DNA of 64,000 nt from Roseiarcus sp963751165 (GCA_963751165.1 CAVVTP010000023.1:66329-130328), one strand, 5' to 3'; shown: positions 46,009 through 57,495, counted from the first letter of the stretch. Translations and numbers: made by a program. Notes: a model not told the origin generated them from the sequence alone.

Positions 46009-46352
46009 ACGTGGCGCGCGCGCCGCTTGACGGCGAGGGTCCCGCATTTCGGGAGCCATGGGAGGCGCAGGTCTTCGCGCTGGTGCTCACGCTGCACGAG
46101 GCCGGCGTGTTCACTTGGAGCGAATGGACGGCGGCGCTGTCGCGCAGGGTCGCCGCGCCGCACTCGGGCGAAGCCGACGTCGGCGGCTATGGGCGCTGGC
46201 TCGCGGCGCTCGAAAGCTTGCTTATCGAAAAGGACGTCGCGAGCGCGGAAGCGCTGACGGCGCGGAAGAACGCCTGGGCGCGAGCGGCGGAAGCGACGCC
46301 GCACGGGGACCCCATCCTGCTCGCCAACGATCCTCACGCGAGCGCGCGATGA
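46005..46352 (+). CDS. Nitrile hydratase activator/accessory protein
   Basis: This 115-residue protein resembles the N-terminal part of the beta subunit (AFREPWEAQVFALVLTLHEAGVFTWSEWTAALSR, YGRWLAALESLLIEKDVASAEAL). In cobalt-type systems this accessory protein (P14K/NhlE-like) carries cobalt to alpha by subunit swapping. It starts with GTG overlapping the beta stop. The presence of this third gene supports the cobalt assignment made from the alpha cysteine motif. Confidence 0.9.
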   Translation: MNVARAPLDGEGPAFREPWEAQVFALVLTLHEAGVFTWSEWTAALSRRVAAPHSGEADVGGYGRWLAALESLLIEKDVASAEALTARKNAWARAAEATPHGDPILLANDPHASAR

Positions 46353-46807
46353 GCGTGCCCGCCCTGTCGAGCGGTTGAAAATGAGCGATCTGCGGTGAGC
46401 GCATACCGGGCAGCGGTTTGAGGTCTCGTTGAGGGCGATATTCCCTGTTATCGGCCAAGACCGGGAAATTTGGCCCAAAAAAACGCAAAGTGCCGCCAAA
46501 AATATCGGAAATAATCAAATAATTTAAGATACTTGCTGTAAGATTCGCTGTTTTGCGAGGAACAGGGATTTTTATGGAGGAAACGGGGTCTTTTTTCATG
46601 GGAACAGCGGGACTTTCGGGCGGAACAGGGAAGGCGGCATTCCCGGCCGGCTTGCGCTTTCCGCATAGGAATAATGCAGGAGGCCGGATCGATATGTCCA
46701 GTCGCCCTTGAATCCGCCGGCGCGCGATCGAAAACGCCCGATCGCGTCGCGCCAAGCGCGATTTTGGCGATTTTGACCGTGTTTTTCGCCGATGCTATCG
46801 CACCGCA
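46353..46807. other. Intergenic region with low-GC GGAACAGGG patch
   Basis: No gene is seen. From 46440 to about 46640 the DNA is much lower in GC than the genome and shows repeated words: GGAACAGGG (twice), GGAAACGGGG, GGGAACAGCGGG, with ATTCCCTGTT and GACCGGGAAATTTGG at its left. A central AT-rich core lies around 46490-46540. Similar patches are found at 27250-27425, 33505-33565 and the right edge. It could be a dispersed repeat, but its function is unknown. The fmt gene begins at its right. Confidence 0.5.
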
Positions 46808-47761
46808 ATGCGGATCGTGTTCATGGGCGCCCCGGAATTCGCGGTTCCGACGCTGCGCAGAATCGTCAGCGAGGGACACGTCGTCGCGGCGGTCTACACC
46901 CGCGCGCCGAAGCCCGGGGGACGCAGAGGCCTTCAGATCCAGAAGACGCCGATCGCCGAAGCGGCGGAATCGCTCGGGATACCAGTGTTCGCGCCCTCCA
47001 CCTTGAAGGACGAAAGTGAGCATTCGTTCTTTCGAAGCCATCACGCGGATGTCGGACTGGTTGTCGCTTACGGACTGATCCTGCCGCAGGCCATCCTCCA
47101 GGCGCCCAGACATGGGTGCCTCAATCTGCACGCGTCGTTGCTGCCGCGTTGGCGAGGCGCCGCGCCGATCCAGAGGGCGATCATGGCGGGCGACGCCGAA
47201 ACCGGAGTGTGCCTCATGCGCATGGAGGCGGGCCTGGACACCGGGCCGGTCGCCATCCGGGAAGTTGTTCCAATCCGCCCGGAAGAGGTCGCCGGGGACC
47301 TTGCCGACCGTCTTGCCGGGGTTGCGGCAGAAATCGCCGTGAATGGTTTGGTCGAATTAGAGCGCGGAACGCTGCGCTTCAGCGAGCAGCCGACCGTCGG
47401 CGTGTCTTACGCGCGCAAGATCGAGAAGGGCGAGGCGGAAATCGACTGGCGCCGAAGCGCTGCTCAAGTCCGCAATCTCATTCACAGCCTCTCTCCCGTT
47501 CCGGGCGCATATTCTCTTCTCCCTTTCCGGCAAGGCCTTGAGCGCGTGAAAATCCTGCGCGCCGAAGCGACGTCGGCAAGCGGCGCCCCGGGCGCGATCC
47601 TGGACGCGGACATGACGGTCGCTTGTGGCGAGGGCGCAATTCGCGTTCTCGAAGGCCAGCGGGCCGGTCGAACCATCGCGCCGGGCCCCGAGTTGATGCG
47701 TCGCGAATCCTTGCGGCCGGGCGCGATGTTCAGGCCGTCGGGAGCGTCACCGACCGTGTGA
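46808..47761 (+). CDS. fmt: Methionyl-tRNA formyltransferase
   Basis: The 317-residue enzyme formylates initiator Met-tRNA. MRIVFMGAPEFAVPTL, the substrate-loop region around GRRGLQIQKTPIA, and the catalytic HGCLNLHASLLPRWRGAAPIQRAI (Asn and His) are present, as is the C-terminal OB-like domain from about residue 205. In most relatives def is adjacent; here it is not in the window. Start ATG 46808 gives the usual N-terminus. Confidence 0.95.
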   Translation: MRIVFMGAPEFAVPTLRRIVSEGHVVAAVYTRAPKPGGRRGLQIQKTPIAEAAESLGIPVFAPSTLKDESEHSFFRSHHADVGLVVAYGLILPQAILQAPRHGCLNLHASLLPRWRGAAPIQRAIMAGDAETGVCLMRMEAGLDTGPVAIREVVPIRPEEVAGDLADRLAGVAAEIAVNGLVELERGTLRFSEQPTVGVSYARKIEKGEAEIDWRRSAAQVRNLIHSLSPVPGAYSLLPFRQGLERVKILRAEATSASGAPGAILDADMTVACGEGAIRVLEGQRAGRTIAPGPELMRRESLRPGAMFRPSGASPTV

Positions 47762-47905
47762 CCGGCCGCAAGGAGGGAAATGCGGATTATAGGGGCGGGC
47801 GTCGATGTCTCTTCGAGCGATCTCGGGGTTCTGCGGCCTTCGCATTGCGCCTTCTCGCGACCTTTCCTAGATTTGTCGCAGACCGCCGCGACGGAGACGC
47901 AGTCC

Positions 47906-48322
47906 ATGAGCGCGACCATCGACAAGCCGACCTGCGCCCGCCTCGCGGCGGGCGAACCGTTCACCGGCAAGCAGGGTTTTACCTACGCTCCCGCGGTCGC
48001 GGCCGAGACGGTCGGCGCAAAGGCCATCCATATGCAGCTTTTGACCGTGCCGCCCGGCGCGCGGGCGAAGGCGCACAAGCATGAGCATCACGAGACCGCG
48101 ATCCATGTCCTGAGCGGCGAAGTCGGCATGTGGTACGGCGCGCGGCTCGAAAACCACATGGTCACAAGCGCCGGCGACTTCGTCTACATCCCGGCCGACA
48201 CGCCCCATCTGCCCTATAACCGGAGCGAGACGGAGCCAGCGACAGCCGTGGTTGCCCGCACCGATCCCAACGAGCAGGAAAGCGTCGTCATGCTGCCGGA
48301 GCTGGACGCAATCCACACATAA
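47906..48322 (+). CDS. Cupin domain-containing protein
   Basis: This 138-residue single-domain cupin has the first motif PPGARAKAHKHEHHETAIHVLSGEVGMWYG (with His and Glu metal ligands) and second motif GDFVYIPADTPHLPYN (His ligand). Such proteins bind a metal and can be dioxygenases, isomerases or ligand sensors; nothing identifies the substrate. The ATG at 47906 is chosen because earlier codons are non-native. It stands between fmt and an orphan parA gene, 160 bases from each neighbour or less. Confidence 0.82.
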   Translation: MSATIDKPTCARLAAGEPFTGKQGFTYAPAVAAETVGAKAIHMQLLTVPPGARAKAHKHEHHETAIHVLSGEVGMWYGARLENHMVTSAGDFVYIPADTPHLPYNRSETEPATAVVARTDPNEQESVVMLPELDAIHT

Positions 48323-48483
48323 AGTCGCCGCGAGCGGCGGCGATCCTGTCGTCCCTCCGGGCGCGAACGGGAAAGGCTGTCTTTGGCGCGGACTTTGCTT
48401 GCCTGCGACCGTCGGTTGTGCGAAACGCTGCCGCATTGCGGCAAATCGATTCGACGTTCTCTTTCTGGAAGGAACGCAATCCG

Positions 48484-49128
48484 ATGATCGTCGGCGTTCT
48501 GAATCAAAAGGGAGGCGTTGGCAAGACGACTGTCGCGATCAACATGGCGGCGAGCTTCGCCGAAGCCGGCGAGCGGGTCCTCTTGATCGACGCCGATCCC
48601 CAGGGCAGCGCCATGGCCTGGTCGAGCACTCGAGCGAGCGAGCCGCCTTTCTCGATCGTCAGCATGGCGAAGCCGACCCTGCATCGCGACCTGCCACGGA
48701 TCGCCAGGGACTACGATATCGTCATCATCGACGGCGCGCCGCGGGTCAACGATCTCGGCCGCTCGGCGATCCTCGCCAGCGACTACGTGCTCATTCCCGT
48801 CCAGCCGTCGCCCTACGACGTCTGGGCGGCGGCCGACACCGTTCAACTCATCCGGGAAGCGCAGATCCTGAAGGAGAGCCTCGTGGCCGCCTTCGTCGTC
48901 AACCGCCGTATCGCGCGGACGGCGATCGGTCGCGACGCCGCCGAGGCGCTGGCGCAATTCGAGGATGTCCCCGTTCTCGCCGCAGCGCTCAACCAGCGCG
49001 TCGTCTACGCCGAAAGCGCGGCCAGGGGTCTCACGGTGATCGAGGCCGCGCCAAAGAGCGAGGCGGCGCGCGAAATCGAGGCCCTCGCCCGCGAGGTCCT
49101 CAAGGCCAGAAAGAGGAAAGCCGCGTGA
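48484..49128 (+). CDS. ParA family ATPase, orphan
   Basis: The 214-residue protein has the deviant Walker A NQKGGVGKTT (residues 7-16), the DADPQGSAMAW switch I region, and IIDGAPRVNDL Walker B-like segment. It belongs to the small ParA/MinD-like subgroup that positions cargo such as chemoreceptor clusters, carboxysomes or plasmids on the nucleoid. No parB or parS gene accompanies it, so it is not a standard chromosomal partition system. Its stop overlaps the GTG of a small gene, which suggests a joint function. Confidence 0.88.
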   Translation: MIVGVLNQKGGVGKTTVAINMAASFAEAGERVLLIDADPQGSAMAWSSTRASEPPFSIVSMAKPTLHRDLPRIARDYDIVIIDGAPRVNDLGRSAILASDYVLIPVQPSPYDVWAAADTVQLIREAQILKESLVAAFVVNRRIARTAIGRDAAEALAQFEDVPVLAAALNQRVVYAESAARGLTVIEAAPKSEAAREIEALAREVLKARKRKAA

Positions 49129-49397
49129 GCAAGAAGACGGTGTCGTTTTCCGTGCCGGCCAGGGGAGCGGGCGGCTCCCGCCCTCCCGGCGTCGTGATCG
49201 AAGCCCATTCCGACGACTGGGTGAGCGATCGGCACGCCCGGGGCGAAAACCGGAAAGCCGCCGTCGGCCCCAGCCTGCTTCTCGACCTCGCCGCCGAACG
49301 GGGGCTGATCGAGGTCTTCGCGCTCAGCATGCTCGCGCCCGTCGCGCTCGGCTTCTTCTGGTTCATCAATGCGATGACGGGGCGAGCGAGGCTTTAG
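49125..49397 (+). CDS. Small membrane protein coupled to ParA
   Basis: This 90-residue product starts at GTG overlapping the parA stop as GTGA. It begins MSKKTVSFSVPARGAGGSRPPG, has a charged middle (DDWVSDRHARGENRK) and a hydrophobic helix at about residues 62-84 (LIEVFALSMLAPVALGFFWF). I do not recognise a family. A role as membrane anchor or partner of the ParA ATPase is a reasonable inference from the coupling. Overlapping arrangement and codon use support that it is a real gene. Confidence 0.65.
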   Translation: MSKKTVSFSVPARGAGGSRPPGVVIEAHSDDWVSDRHARGENRKAAVGPSLLLDLAAERGLIEVFALSMLAPVALGFFWFINAMTGRARL

Positions 49398-49510
49398 CCG
49401 AGCCCGCCCGAAAAATTGCCGCCATCGAACGCCGAGGCTGAAAGCCATCTCTAAATAGTTCCCGTCGCAGCGAGAGGCGGCTCCCTGCGGCTGGAGATTC
49501 GTTGGGGCGT

Positions 49511-50131
49511 CTATGGCTGCGACGCCTGCGGCTTGTTGCCCCGTGACGCTTGCGCCTGATTACCCAGAGCATTGTCAATCAGCCGCGCAAGATCGAGATG
49601 TTGGTGGAGGATCACGAGGGACAGGTTGGCAAGTTGCGCGACCTCGACGTTCGTGGCTGTCTTGGCTTCCTTGTCGAATAAACCGATGGCTTTTTCGTGG
49701 GCCTTGACCTGCGCCTCCATGTAGGCGCGGTCAAACGACGCGCCCTGCTCCAACTCGAGTTTATTCGTTGTCTCTTCGGCCTGCTGGGTCACCCCGGCTG
49801 GCATGCTCACGCCGAAGCGATGGGCGACCGCCGAGAGCTCGTTTGCGAGTTCCGTGTGGTCGAAAACCATAAGTCTCCCGAAGACTTTTACCTCAGGATT
49901 GCTCGCCTCATCCTCCGCCAGAAGACCCGCTCGAATTTCAGAGTTGTTGGCCTTTGCCGCCTCGTCGAGGAACGACTTCTCCTGGGATGTCAGGCTCGAC
50001 GGCGAGCTCTCCTTGGTCTGAGACGTCGCTTTGTTCTCAGGCGTCGGATTATTCTGAGCCACCGCCGAAACGGGGACGGCGAGACAGAGGGCCAGCGCTG
50101 CTGTCGAAAGAGCTACGGGTTTGAACATCAT
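49511..50131 (-). CDS. DUF4142 family exported protein
   Basis: The 206-residue protein has a signal peptide (about 1-24, MFKPVALSTAALALCLAVPVSA) and a ferritin-like DUF4142 domain: EKSFLDEAAKANNSEIRAGLLA, VKVFGRLMVFDHTELANELSAVA and YMEAQVKAHEKAIGLFDKEA. Four amphipathic helices and conserved His and Glu residues suggest a periplasmic helical bundle; the function is unknown, often stress linked. ATGs at 50131 and 50128 are adjacent; either gives the same signal peptide. Confidence 0.85.
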   Translation of the reverse strand: MMFKPVALSTAALALCLAVPVSAVAQNNPTPENKATSQTKESSPSSLTSQEKSFLDEAAKANNSEIRAGLLAEDEASNPEVKVFGRLMVFDHTELANELSAVAHRFGVSMPAGVTQQAEETTNKLELEQGASFDRAYMEAQVKAHEKAIGLFDKEAKTATNVEVAQLANLSLVILHQHLDLARLIDNALGNQAQASRGNKPQASQP

Positions 50132-50398
50132 GCGCCTCCAATTGAGAGAGCGCCCCCCGTGGCCGCTCAACGCGGGCTCGCCGTGGTTGTTCCTAACGAG
50201 CGAAGATCGCCGCTCGCGCCTTTCGCGCTTGGTCACTTTCGGTTCGTCAACGCTGTCACGCAGCGCGTATGACGGATTGGTGCGCCAGGCCTGCTTCGGG
50301 CCGCTCCAAATTTGCCGTCATCCGGCGGCCGGGTAAGAAGCCGCCCTTGCCCTCATCCGGCGCTTCGCGCCATTCCCGCAGGCGGGAGAAGGCCAAGC

Positions 50399-53110
<2,712 letters not shown>

Positions 53111-53229
53111 GCGGACGCTCCGAAAAGGGGGGATGAGGGATCGGCGGCTTATAAATAATTTCCTAAGGTCGGGCTACACAAACTAAGGTCTAACCGGGCC
53201 GCGTAAGGCGCGCTTTTCGAGAGGATTCA

Positions 53230-53853
53230 ATGCGCCTTCGCGTGTGGGGGCTGGCGATCGAGCGCGGCGGGCGACGGCTCTTCGCGGGCCTCTCGTTCGA
53301 TGCGGACCAGGGCTCGGCGCTCATCGTGACAGGCCCGAACGGCGTCGGCAAATCGAGTCTGTTGCGCGCCCTCTGCGGCTTTCTCCCCGTCCAGGCCGGC
53401 GGCTTCGCCCTCGAGGGCGGTAACCCGGAACGGACCGTCGGCGAGCAGGCCCATTACCTCGGCCACGCGGACGCGCTGAAGGGCGCGCTGACCGCCGGCG
53501 AGAACCTCGCCTTCTGGGCGGGCGCGCTCGGCGGCGATTCTTCGCGCGCAGCGGGAGGCGAGGCTCTCGCCCGGGTCGGGCTTTCGCATGTGATCGACTT
53601 TCCCGCCCGCGCGCTCTCCGCCGGACAGAAGCGCCGCGTCGCCCTCGCCCGCCTCCTCATCGCCCGCCGGCCGCTCTGGCTGCTCGACGAGCCGACGACG
53701 GCGCTCGACACCGCCGCGCAAGCAGCCTTCGCCGCGATCATGCAGGATTTTCTCAACGGCGGTGGGATCGTGGTCGCGGCGACCCATGCCCCGCTCGGGC
53801 TCGGCGGCGCGCGGGAGCTGAGGCTCGGTGCGGTGGAGAGCGTTGCGGCGTGA
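53230..53853 (+). CDS. ccmA: Heme exporter ATP-binding protein CcmA
   Basis: The 207-residue ABC ATPase has Walker A GPNGVGKSS, a signature LSAGQKRRVALARLL and Walker B LWLLDEPTTALD, the CcmA pattern. It works with CcmB, CcmC and CcmD to deliver haem to CcmE during c-type cytochrome maturation. It is followed by ccmB after about 84 bases. This matches the presence of a membrane cytochrome c gene nearby. Confidence 0.93.
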   Translation: MRLRVWGLAIERGGRRLFAGLSFDADQGSALIVTGPNGVGKSSLLRALCGFLPVQAGGFALEGGNPERTVGEQAHYLGHADALKGALTAGENLAFWAGALGGDSSRAAGGEALARVGLSHVIDFPARALSAGQKRRVALARLLIARRPLWLLDEPTTALDTAAQAAFAAIMQDFLNGGGIVVAATHAPLGLGGARELRLGAVESVAA

Positions 53854-53937
53854 GGAAGGCGCTCGCCTTCATCCGGCGCTTCGCGCCACCTTCTCCCGCA
53901 AGCGGGAGAGGGCCGGCGTGAGGGGAAGCGGAACCAC

Positions 53938-54606
53938 ATGACCCCCGCCCTCGCCCTCTTCGTCCGCGAATGGCGGATCGCCCGGCGGATCGGCGGCGGG
54001 GCGTCGGTCGGCGCGGTGTTCTTCTTGATCCTCGTCGCGATCATGCCCTTCGCGCTGGGGCCTGACCTCAAGCTGCTCGCCCGGCTCGGGCCCGCGATCC
54101 TGTGGATCGCCGCGCTGCTTGCCACCCTGCTCGGACTCGACCGGCTCTTCCAGGCTGATCACGACGACGGCTCACTCGACGTGCTGATCAACGGCTCGCT
54201 GGCGCTCGAAGTCGTGGTTCTGGTCAAATGCGCGGCGCACTGGGCGACGAGCGCGCTGCCGCTCATCGTCGTCTCTCCGCTGTTCGGGCTGATGCTGGCG
54301 ATGGCGCCGAAGCCGCTCGCCTTCGTTGCGGCGACGCTCGCGGCCGGCACCCCGGCGCTGACCATGATCGGGGCGATCGGGGCGGCGCTGACCGTGTCGC
54401 TGAGGCGGGGCGGGTTGCTGATGGCGGTGCTGGTCCTGCCGCTGACCATCCCGGTGCTGATCTTCGGCGTCGCGGCGGCCTCGGCCGCGAGCGGCGGCGC
54501 GGCGCCGTTTTTAGAGCCCTTCCTCATGCTCTGCGCGATGTCGCTCTTCGCCATCGCCGCCGCCCCCTTCGCCGCCGCCGCAGCGCTGAGGCATGTGCGG
54601 GAGTAG
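53938..54606 (+). CDS. ccmB: Heme exporter membrane protein CcmB
   Basis: The 222-residue protein has six hydrophobic helices and CcmB-specific sequence such as LFVREWRIARRIGG, DHDDGSLDVLINGSLALEVVVLVKC and LPLTIPVLIFGVAAA. It forms the membrane part of the CcmAB exporter-like unit. In most relatives ccmC follows immediately; here the next gene, on the other strand, is a glutathione transferase, so the remaining ccm genes must lie elsewhere. Confidence 0.93.
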   Translation: MTPALALFVREWRIARRIGGGASVGAVFFLILVAIMPFALGPDLKLLARLGPAILWIAALLATLLGLDRLFQADHDDGSLDVLINGSLALEVVVLVKCAAHWATSALPLIVVSPLFGLMLAMAPKPLAFVAATLAAGTPALTMIGAIGAALTVSLRRGGLLMAVLVLPLTIPVLIFGVAAASAASGGAAPFLEPFLMLCAMSLFAIAAAPFAAAAALRHVRE

Positions 54607-54676
54607 GGGCGGTGTCCTTTCGTCGAAACCGATTTTCTGCCCGCGCCGCAGGCGGTCGGAAGCGTGACCTGCCAGG

Positions 54677-55630
54677 CTATGGCGCCCAGGCGAGCTTGGG
54701 CCCGATCGGAACGATGCGGGTCGGGTTGAGGCTCTTGATCGAATAGTAGCCGCGCTTGATGTGGTCGAGATCGAAGGTCTCCCGGAACGCCGGCAAAGCC
54801 ATCAGCCGCTCGAGATAGCCGCTGAGCTTCGGATAGTCCGCGATCCGCCTCAAGTTGCACTTGAACTGTCCGAAATAGGCGGCGTCGAAGCGGGCGAGGG
54901 TGACGAAGAGGCGGATGTCGGCCTCGGTCAAGACTTCGCCAAGCAGGAAGCGGCCGAAATCGAGCCGCTTCTCGAGCTTGTCGAGCATGGTGAAGACGCC
55001 GGCGAACGCGTCCTCGTAGGCGGCCTGAGTCGTGGCGAAGCCGGCCCGATAGACGCCGTTGTTGAGCGAGGGGTAGATCTCGTCGTTGAGCGCGTCGATC
55101 GCGCTTTGGTGGGCCGGCGGGCAGAGATCGGACCTCGCCTCGGCGAGCGCGCCGAAGCCCGAGTTGAGCATTCTGAGGAGGTCGGACGATTCGTTGTTGA
55201 CGATCGTCCCCCGCTCCCTGTCCCAGAGCGCCGGGACGGTCGCGCGGCCGGTGTAATGCGGATCGGCCCGCGTGTAGATCTCATGCAGATAGGTCGCGTC
55301 GTTGACCGCGTCGCGGGTCGCCCCCGGATAGTCGCCGAAGCGCCAGCCCTGGTCGGTCATCGCCGGTTCGACGATCGACACCGAGACGACGTCCTCGAGC
55401 CGCTTCAGCTTGCGGGCGATGAGGACGCGGGTCGCCCACGGACAGGTGAGCGCCGCGTAGAGATGGAATCGGCCCTTCTCGGCGCGGAATCCGGCCTCGC
55501 CGGTCGGGCCCACGGCGCCGTCGGGCGTGACCCAGCTGCGGAACGTCGAGTCCTGGCGGACAAAGCCGCCCTTGGCGTCGGTCGCCTGCACCGGCCGCCA
55601 GGCATCGCTCCACTTCCCGTCGACCAGCAT
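54677..55630 (-). CDS. Glutathionyl-hydroquinone reductase (omega-type glutathione transferase)
   Basis: The 317-residue protein belongs to the YqjG/PcpF-like group with the active-site Cys in LTCPWATRVLIARKL and the GWRFGDYP motif. NNESSDLLRML is the glutathione-binding part of the thioredoxin fold. It reduces glutathionyl-hydroquinones back to hydroquinones and is common in proteobacteria. The end of the protein is unaltered. It is immediately downstream of a radical SAM gene on the same strand, with a 41-base gap. Confidence 0.88.
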   Translation of the reverse strand: MLVDGKWSDAWRPVQATDAKGGFVRQDSTFRSWVTPDGAVGPTGEAGFRAEKGRFHLYAALTCPWATRVLIARKLKRLEDVVSVSIVEPAMTDQGWRFGDYPGATRDAVNDATYLHEIYTRADPHYTGRATVPALWDRERGTIVNNESSDLLRMLNSGFGALAEARSDLCPPAHQSAIDALNDEIYPSLNNGVYRAGFATTQAAYEDAFAGVFTMLDKLEKRLDFGRFLLGEVLTEADIRLFVTLARFDAAYFGQFKCNLRRIADYPKLSGYLERLMALPAFRETFDLDHIKRGYYSIKSLNPTRIVPIGPKLAWAP

Positions 55631-55671
55631 GAAGCGTCAGCTCCTGGTCTTCCGTCGCATGCGGCGCGGGG

Positions 55672-57495
55672 TTACTCGGCCGCGGTCGCCCTGGCCGGCG
55701 CCTGCGCCGTTTCGCGAATGGTGTCGCCGAGCTTCTTGCGGGCGAGCGCCGCTTCGCCGCCGCTCGTCCCATGATAGAGGGAGAGCTGCTCGAACTCGTC
55801 CTCCTTCGGCGGCTCGATGGCGAGGTCGGTGTAGGTAAAGCGATCAGGCGCGTTCAGGACCTCGTTGAGGATGCGCCGCGTGTTGAAGAAGAACCGGGAG
55901 TACTTCCACGCCTTGACCGCGATCCCGCTCCAATAGCGCGGATAGAAGACGAAGGGCGATTCGAGGGGCAAGCTGTGACGCCGGTCGCGGCGGTACTTGA
56001 GCCGGAAGGCGCCGCCTTCGAGAGGATGCACGCCTTCCTGCTCGATCATCAGCTTGAACCACATGATCGTGCTCGTGATCGGCTTCGGCCGGCCGTTCGG
56101 GATCTGCGCGGCGCGTTTCAGGATCGTGCGAATGTGCTCGGGCGTGTAATAGGCGTCCCAGGCGGCGCGGTAGGCCTCCTCCCACTCGGCGTCCGACATC
56201 TTCGCGTGATGCGCGACGCGATGATCGAGGTCGTACTTGTTGATGTCGGGGTCCATCCAAACCCCTTTTTTCAACAGGGTCTTGTGGTCCTCCGAGCCCG
56301 GCAACGGCGTCAGGAAGAAGAATTCGAGAATGTCGAGCGGCAGCTCCCGCTTGATGATCTCGATGTCGCGAAGGATCAATTCCTTGGTATCGGCCGGGAA
56401 GCCGAGGATGTAGCCGGCGAAGGTGAGCGCGCCATGGGCCCGCCACTTCTGCAGCATGACGCGATATTCCGTGATCTTGTTCTGCCGCTTCTTGGCGGCG
56501 ATCAGATTGTCGGGATTGATGTTCTCGAGCCCGATGAAGATCCGCCGCGCTCCGGCCTTGGTCGCCTTCTCGATGAAGTTCGGGATCTTGTGGCAGAGCG
56601 TGTCGACCTGGATGGTGAAGCCGCAGCGGATGCCCTCGTCCTGGAGCTTGATCACCCGGTCGAGGAGAATCTCCCAGTCGCTGTTGCGGGCAAAATTGTC
56701 GTCGGTAATGAAGAACCGGTCGATGCCCTGCGCCCTGTTCTCGCGAATGATCTGTTCCAGGTCGTCGGGGGTGCGAAAGCGGCTCTTGCGGCCCTGCACG
56801 TTGATGATGGTGCAGAACGAGCACTGATAGGGACAGCCGCGGCCGAGGTCGATCGAGGAATAGTGGCCCGTCGTGCGCGCGAGGTGTTTGCGCGGCAGGA
56901 TCGGCGCGGGCTCGCCCTCAAGCGAGGGGAGGTGGTCCATGTGGTTGTAGAGCGGCTTCATCTCGCCGCGCCATGCGTCGCGCAGCACTTCATCGAGCCG
57001 GTGCTCTTCCGCCTCGCCCGCGAACAGGGCAATGCCGAGCTCCTGCGCCTCACGCAGTTCGGCGGGCATTTCCGGCAGCATGGCGATGCAGCCCGAGACG
57101 TGGAACCCGCCGATGCAGACCGGCACGCCCGCCGCGCGGAACTGACGCGCGATGTCCATCGCGCGAGGATACTGATTCGACTGCACGCCGACGATGCCGA
57201 CCAGCGCTCGCCCGCCGCGGCGCTTCAGGTCGCGGATAATCCGGCTCGGCACGACCCGCCGGTTGGTTTCGTCGTAGGTTTCGATCTCTAGGGCGACGCC
57301 TGGACCCAGAACCTCGCGGCGGCGCGCGTCCTCGGCCAAGCTGTACATGCAGGCGAGCGTATTCGACGGCAACGCAGACCGGAACCATTGAATTGGATAG
57401 CCGTCGTCGTCGTAGTGGGTCGGCTTCACGAGAACAAACGTGAAATCCGGATCGCTCACAGACTTCGAATTGCTCGTTGCCGGGTCGTTGGTCAT
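55672..57495 (-). CDS. B12-binding domain radical SAM protein
   Basis: The 607-residue protein has an N-terminal cobalamin-binding-like region (about 75-200; VGIVGVQSNQYPRAMDIARQFR, PVCIGGFHVSG), then a radical SAM core with cluster motif CPYQCSFC (near residue 230) and a typical FFITDDNFARN segment. A 190-residue C-terminal extension with no cysteines ends in polar low-complexity sequence. This architecture is that of methyltransferases or peptide and lipid modifying enzymes, e.g. hopanoid or cofactor methylases, but no specific reaction can be read. A gap of 92 bases separates it from the next gene. Confidence 0.85.
   Translation of the reverse strand: MTNDPATSNSKSVSDPDFTFVLVKPTHYDDDGYPIQWFRSALPSNTLACMYSLAEDARRREVLGPGVALEIETYDETNRRVVPSRIIRDLKRRGGRALVGIVGVQSNQYPRAMDIARQFRAAGVPVCIGGFHVSGCIAMLPEMPAELREAQELGIALFAGEAEEHRLDEVLRDAWRGEMKPLYNHMDHLPSLEGEPAPILPRKHLARTTGHYSSIDLGRGCPYQCSFCTIINVQGRKSRFRTPDDLEQIIRENRAQGIDRFFITDDNFARNSDWEILLDRVIKLQDEGIRCGFTIQVDTLCHKIPNFIEKATKAGARRIFIGLENINPDNLIAAKKRQNKITEYRVMLQKWRAHGALTFAGYILGFPADTKELILRDIEIIKRELPLDILEFFFLTPLPGSEDHKTLLKKGVWMDPDINKYDLDHRVAHHAKMSDAEWEEAYRAAWDAYYTPEHIRTILKRAAQIPNGRPKPITSTIMWFKLMIEQEGVHPLEGGAFRLKYRRDRRHSLPLESPFVFYPRYWSGIAVKAWKYSRFFFNTRRILNEVLNAPDRFTYTDLAIEPPKEDEFEQLSLYHGTSGGEAALARKKLGDTIRETAQAPARATAAE

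Noticed and set aside
55771..57291. Plus-strand open frame of about 506 codons
   Set aside because: Antisense to the B12-radical SAM gene, which carries clear motifs. Its translation is rich in Arg, Asp and Val repeats typical of shadow frames.
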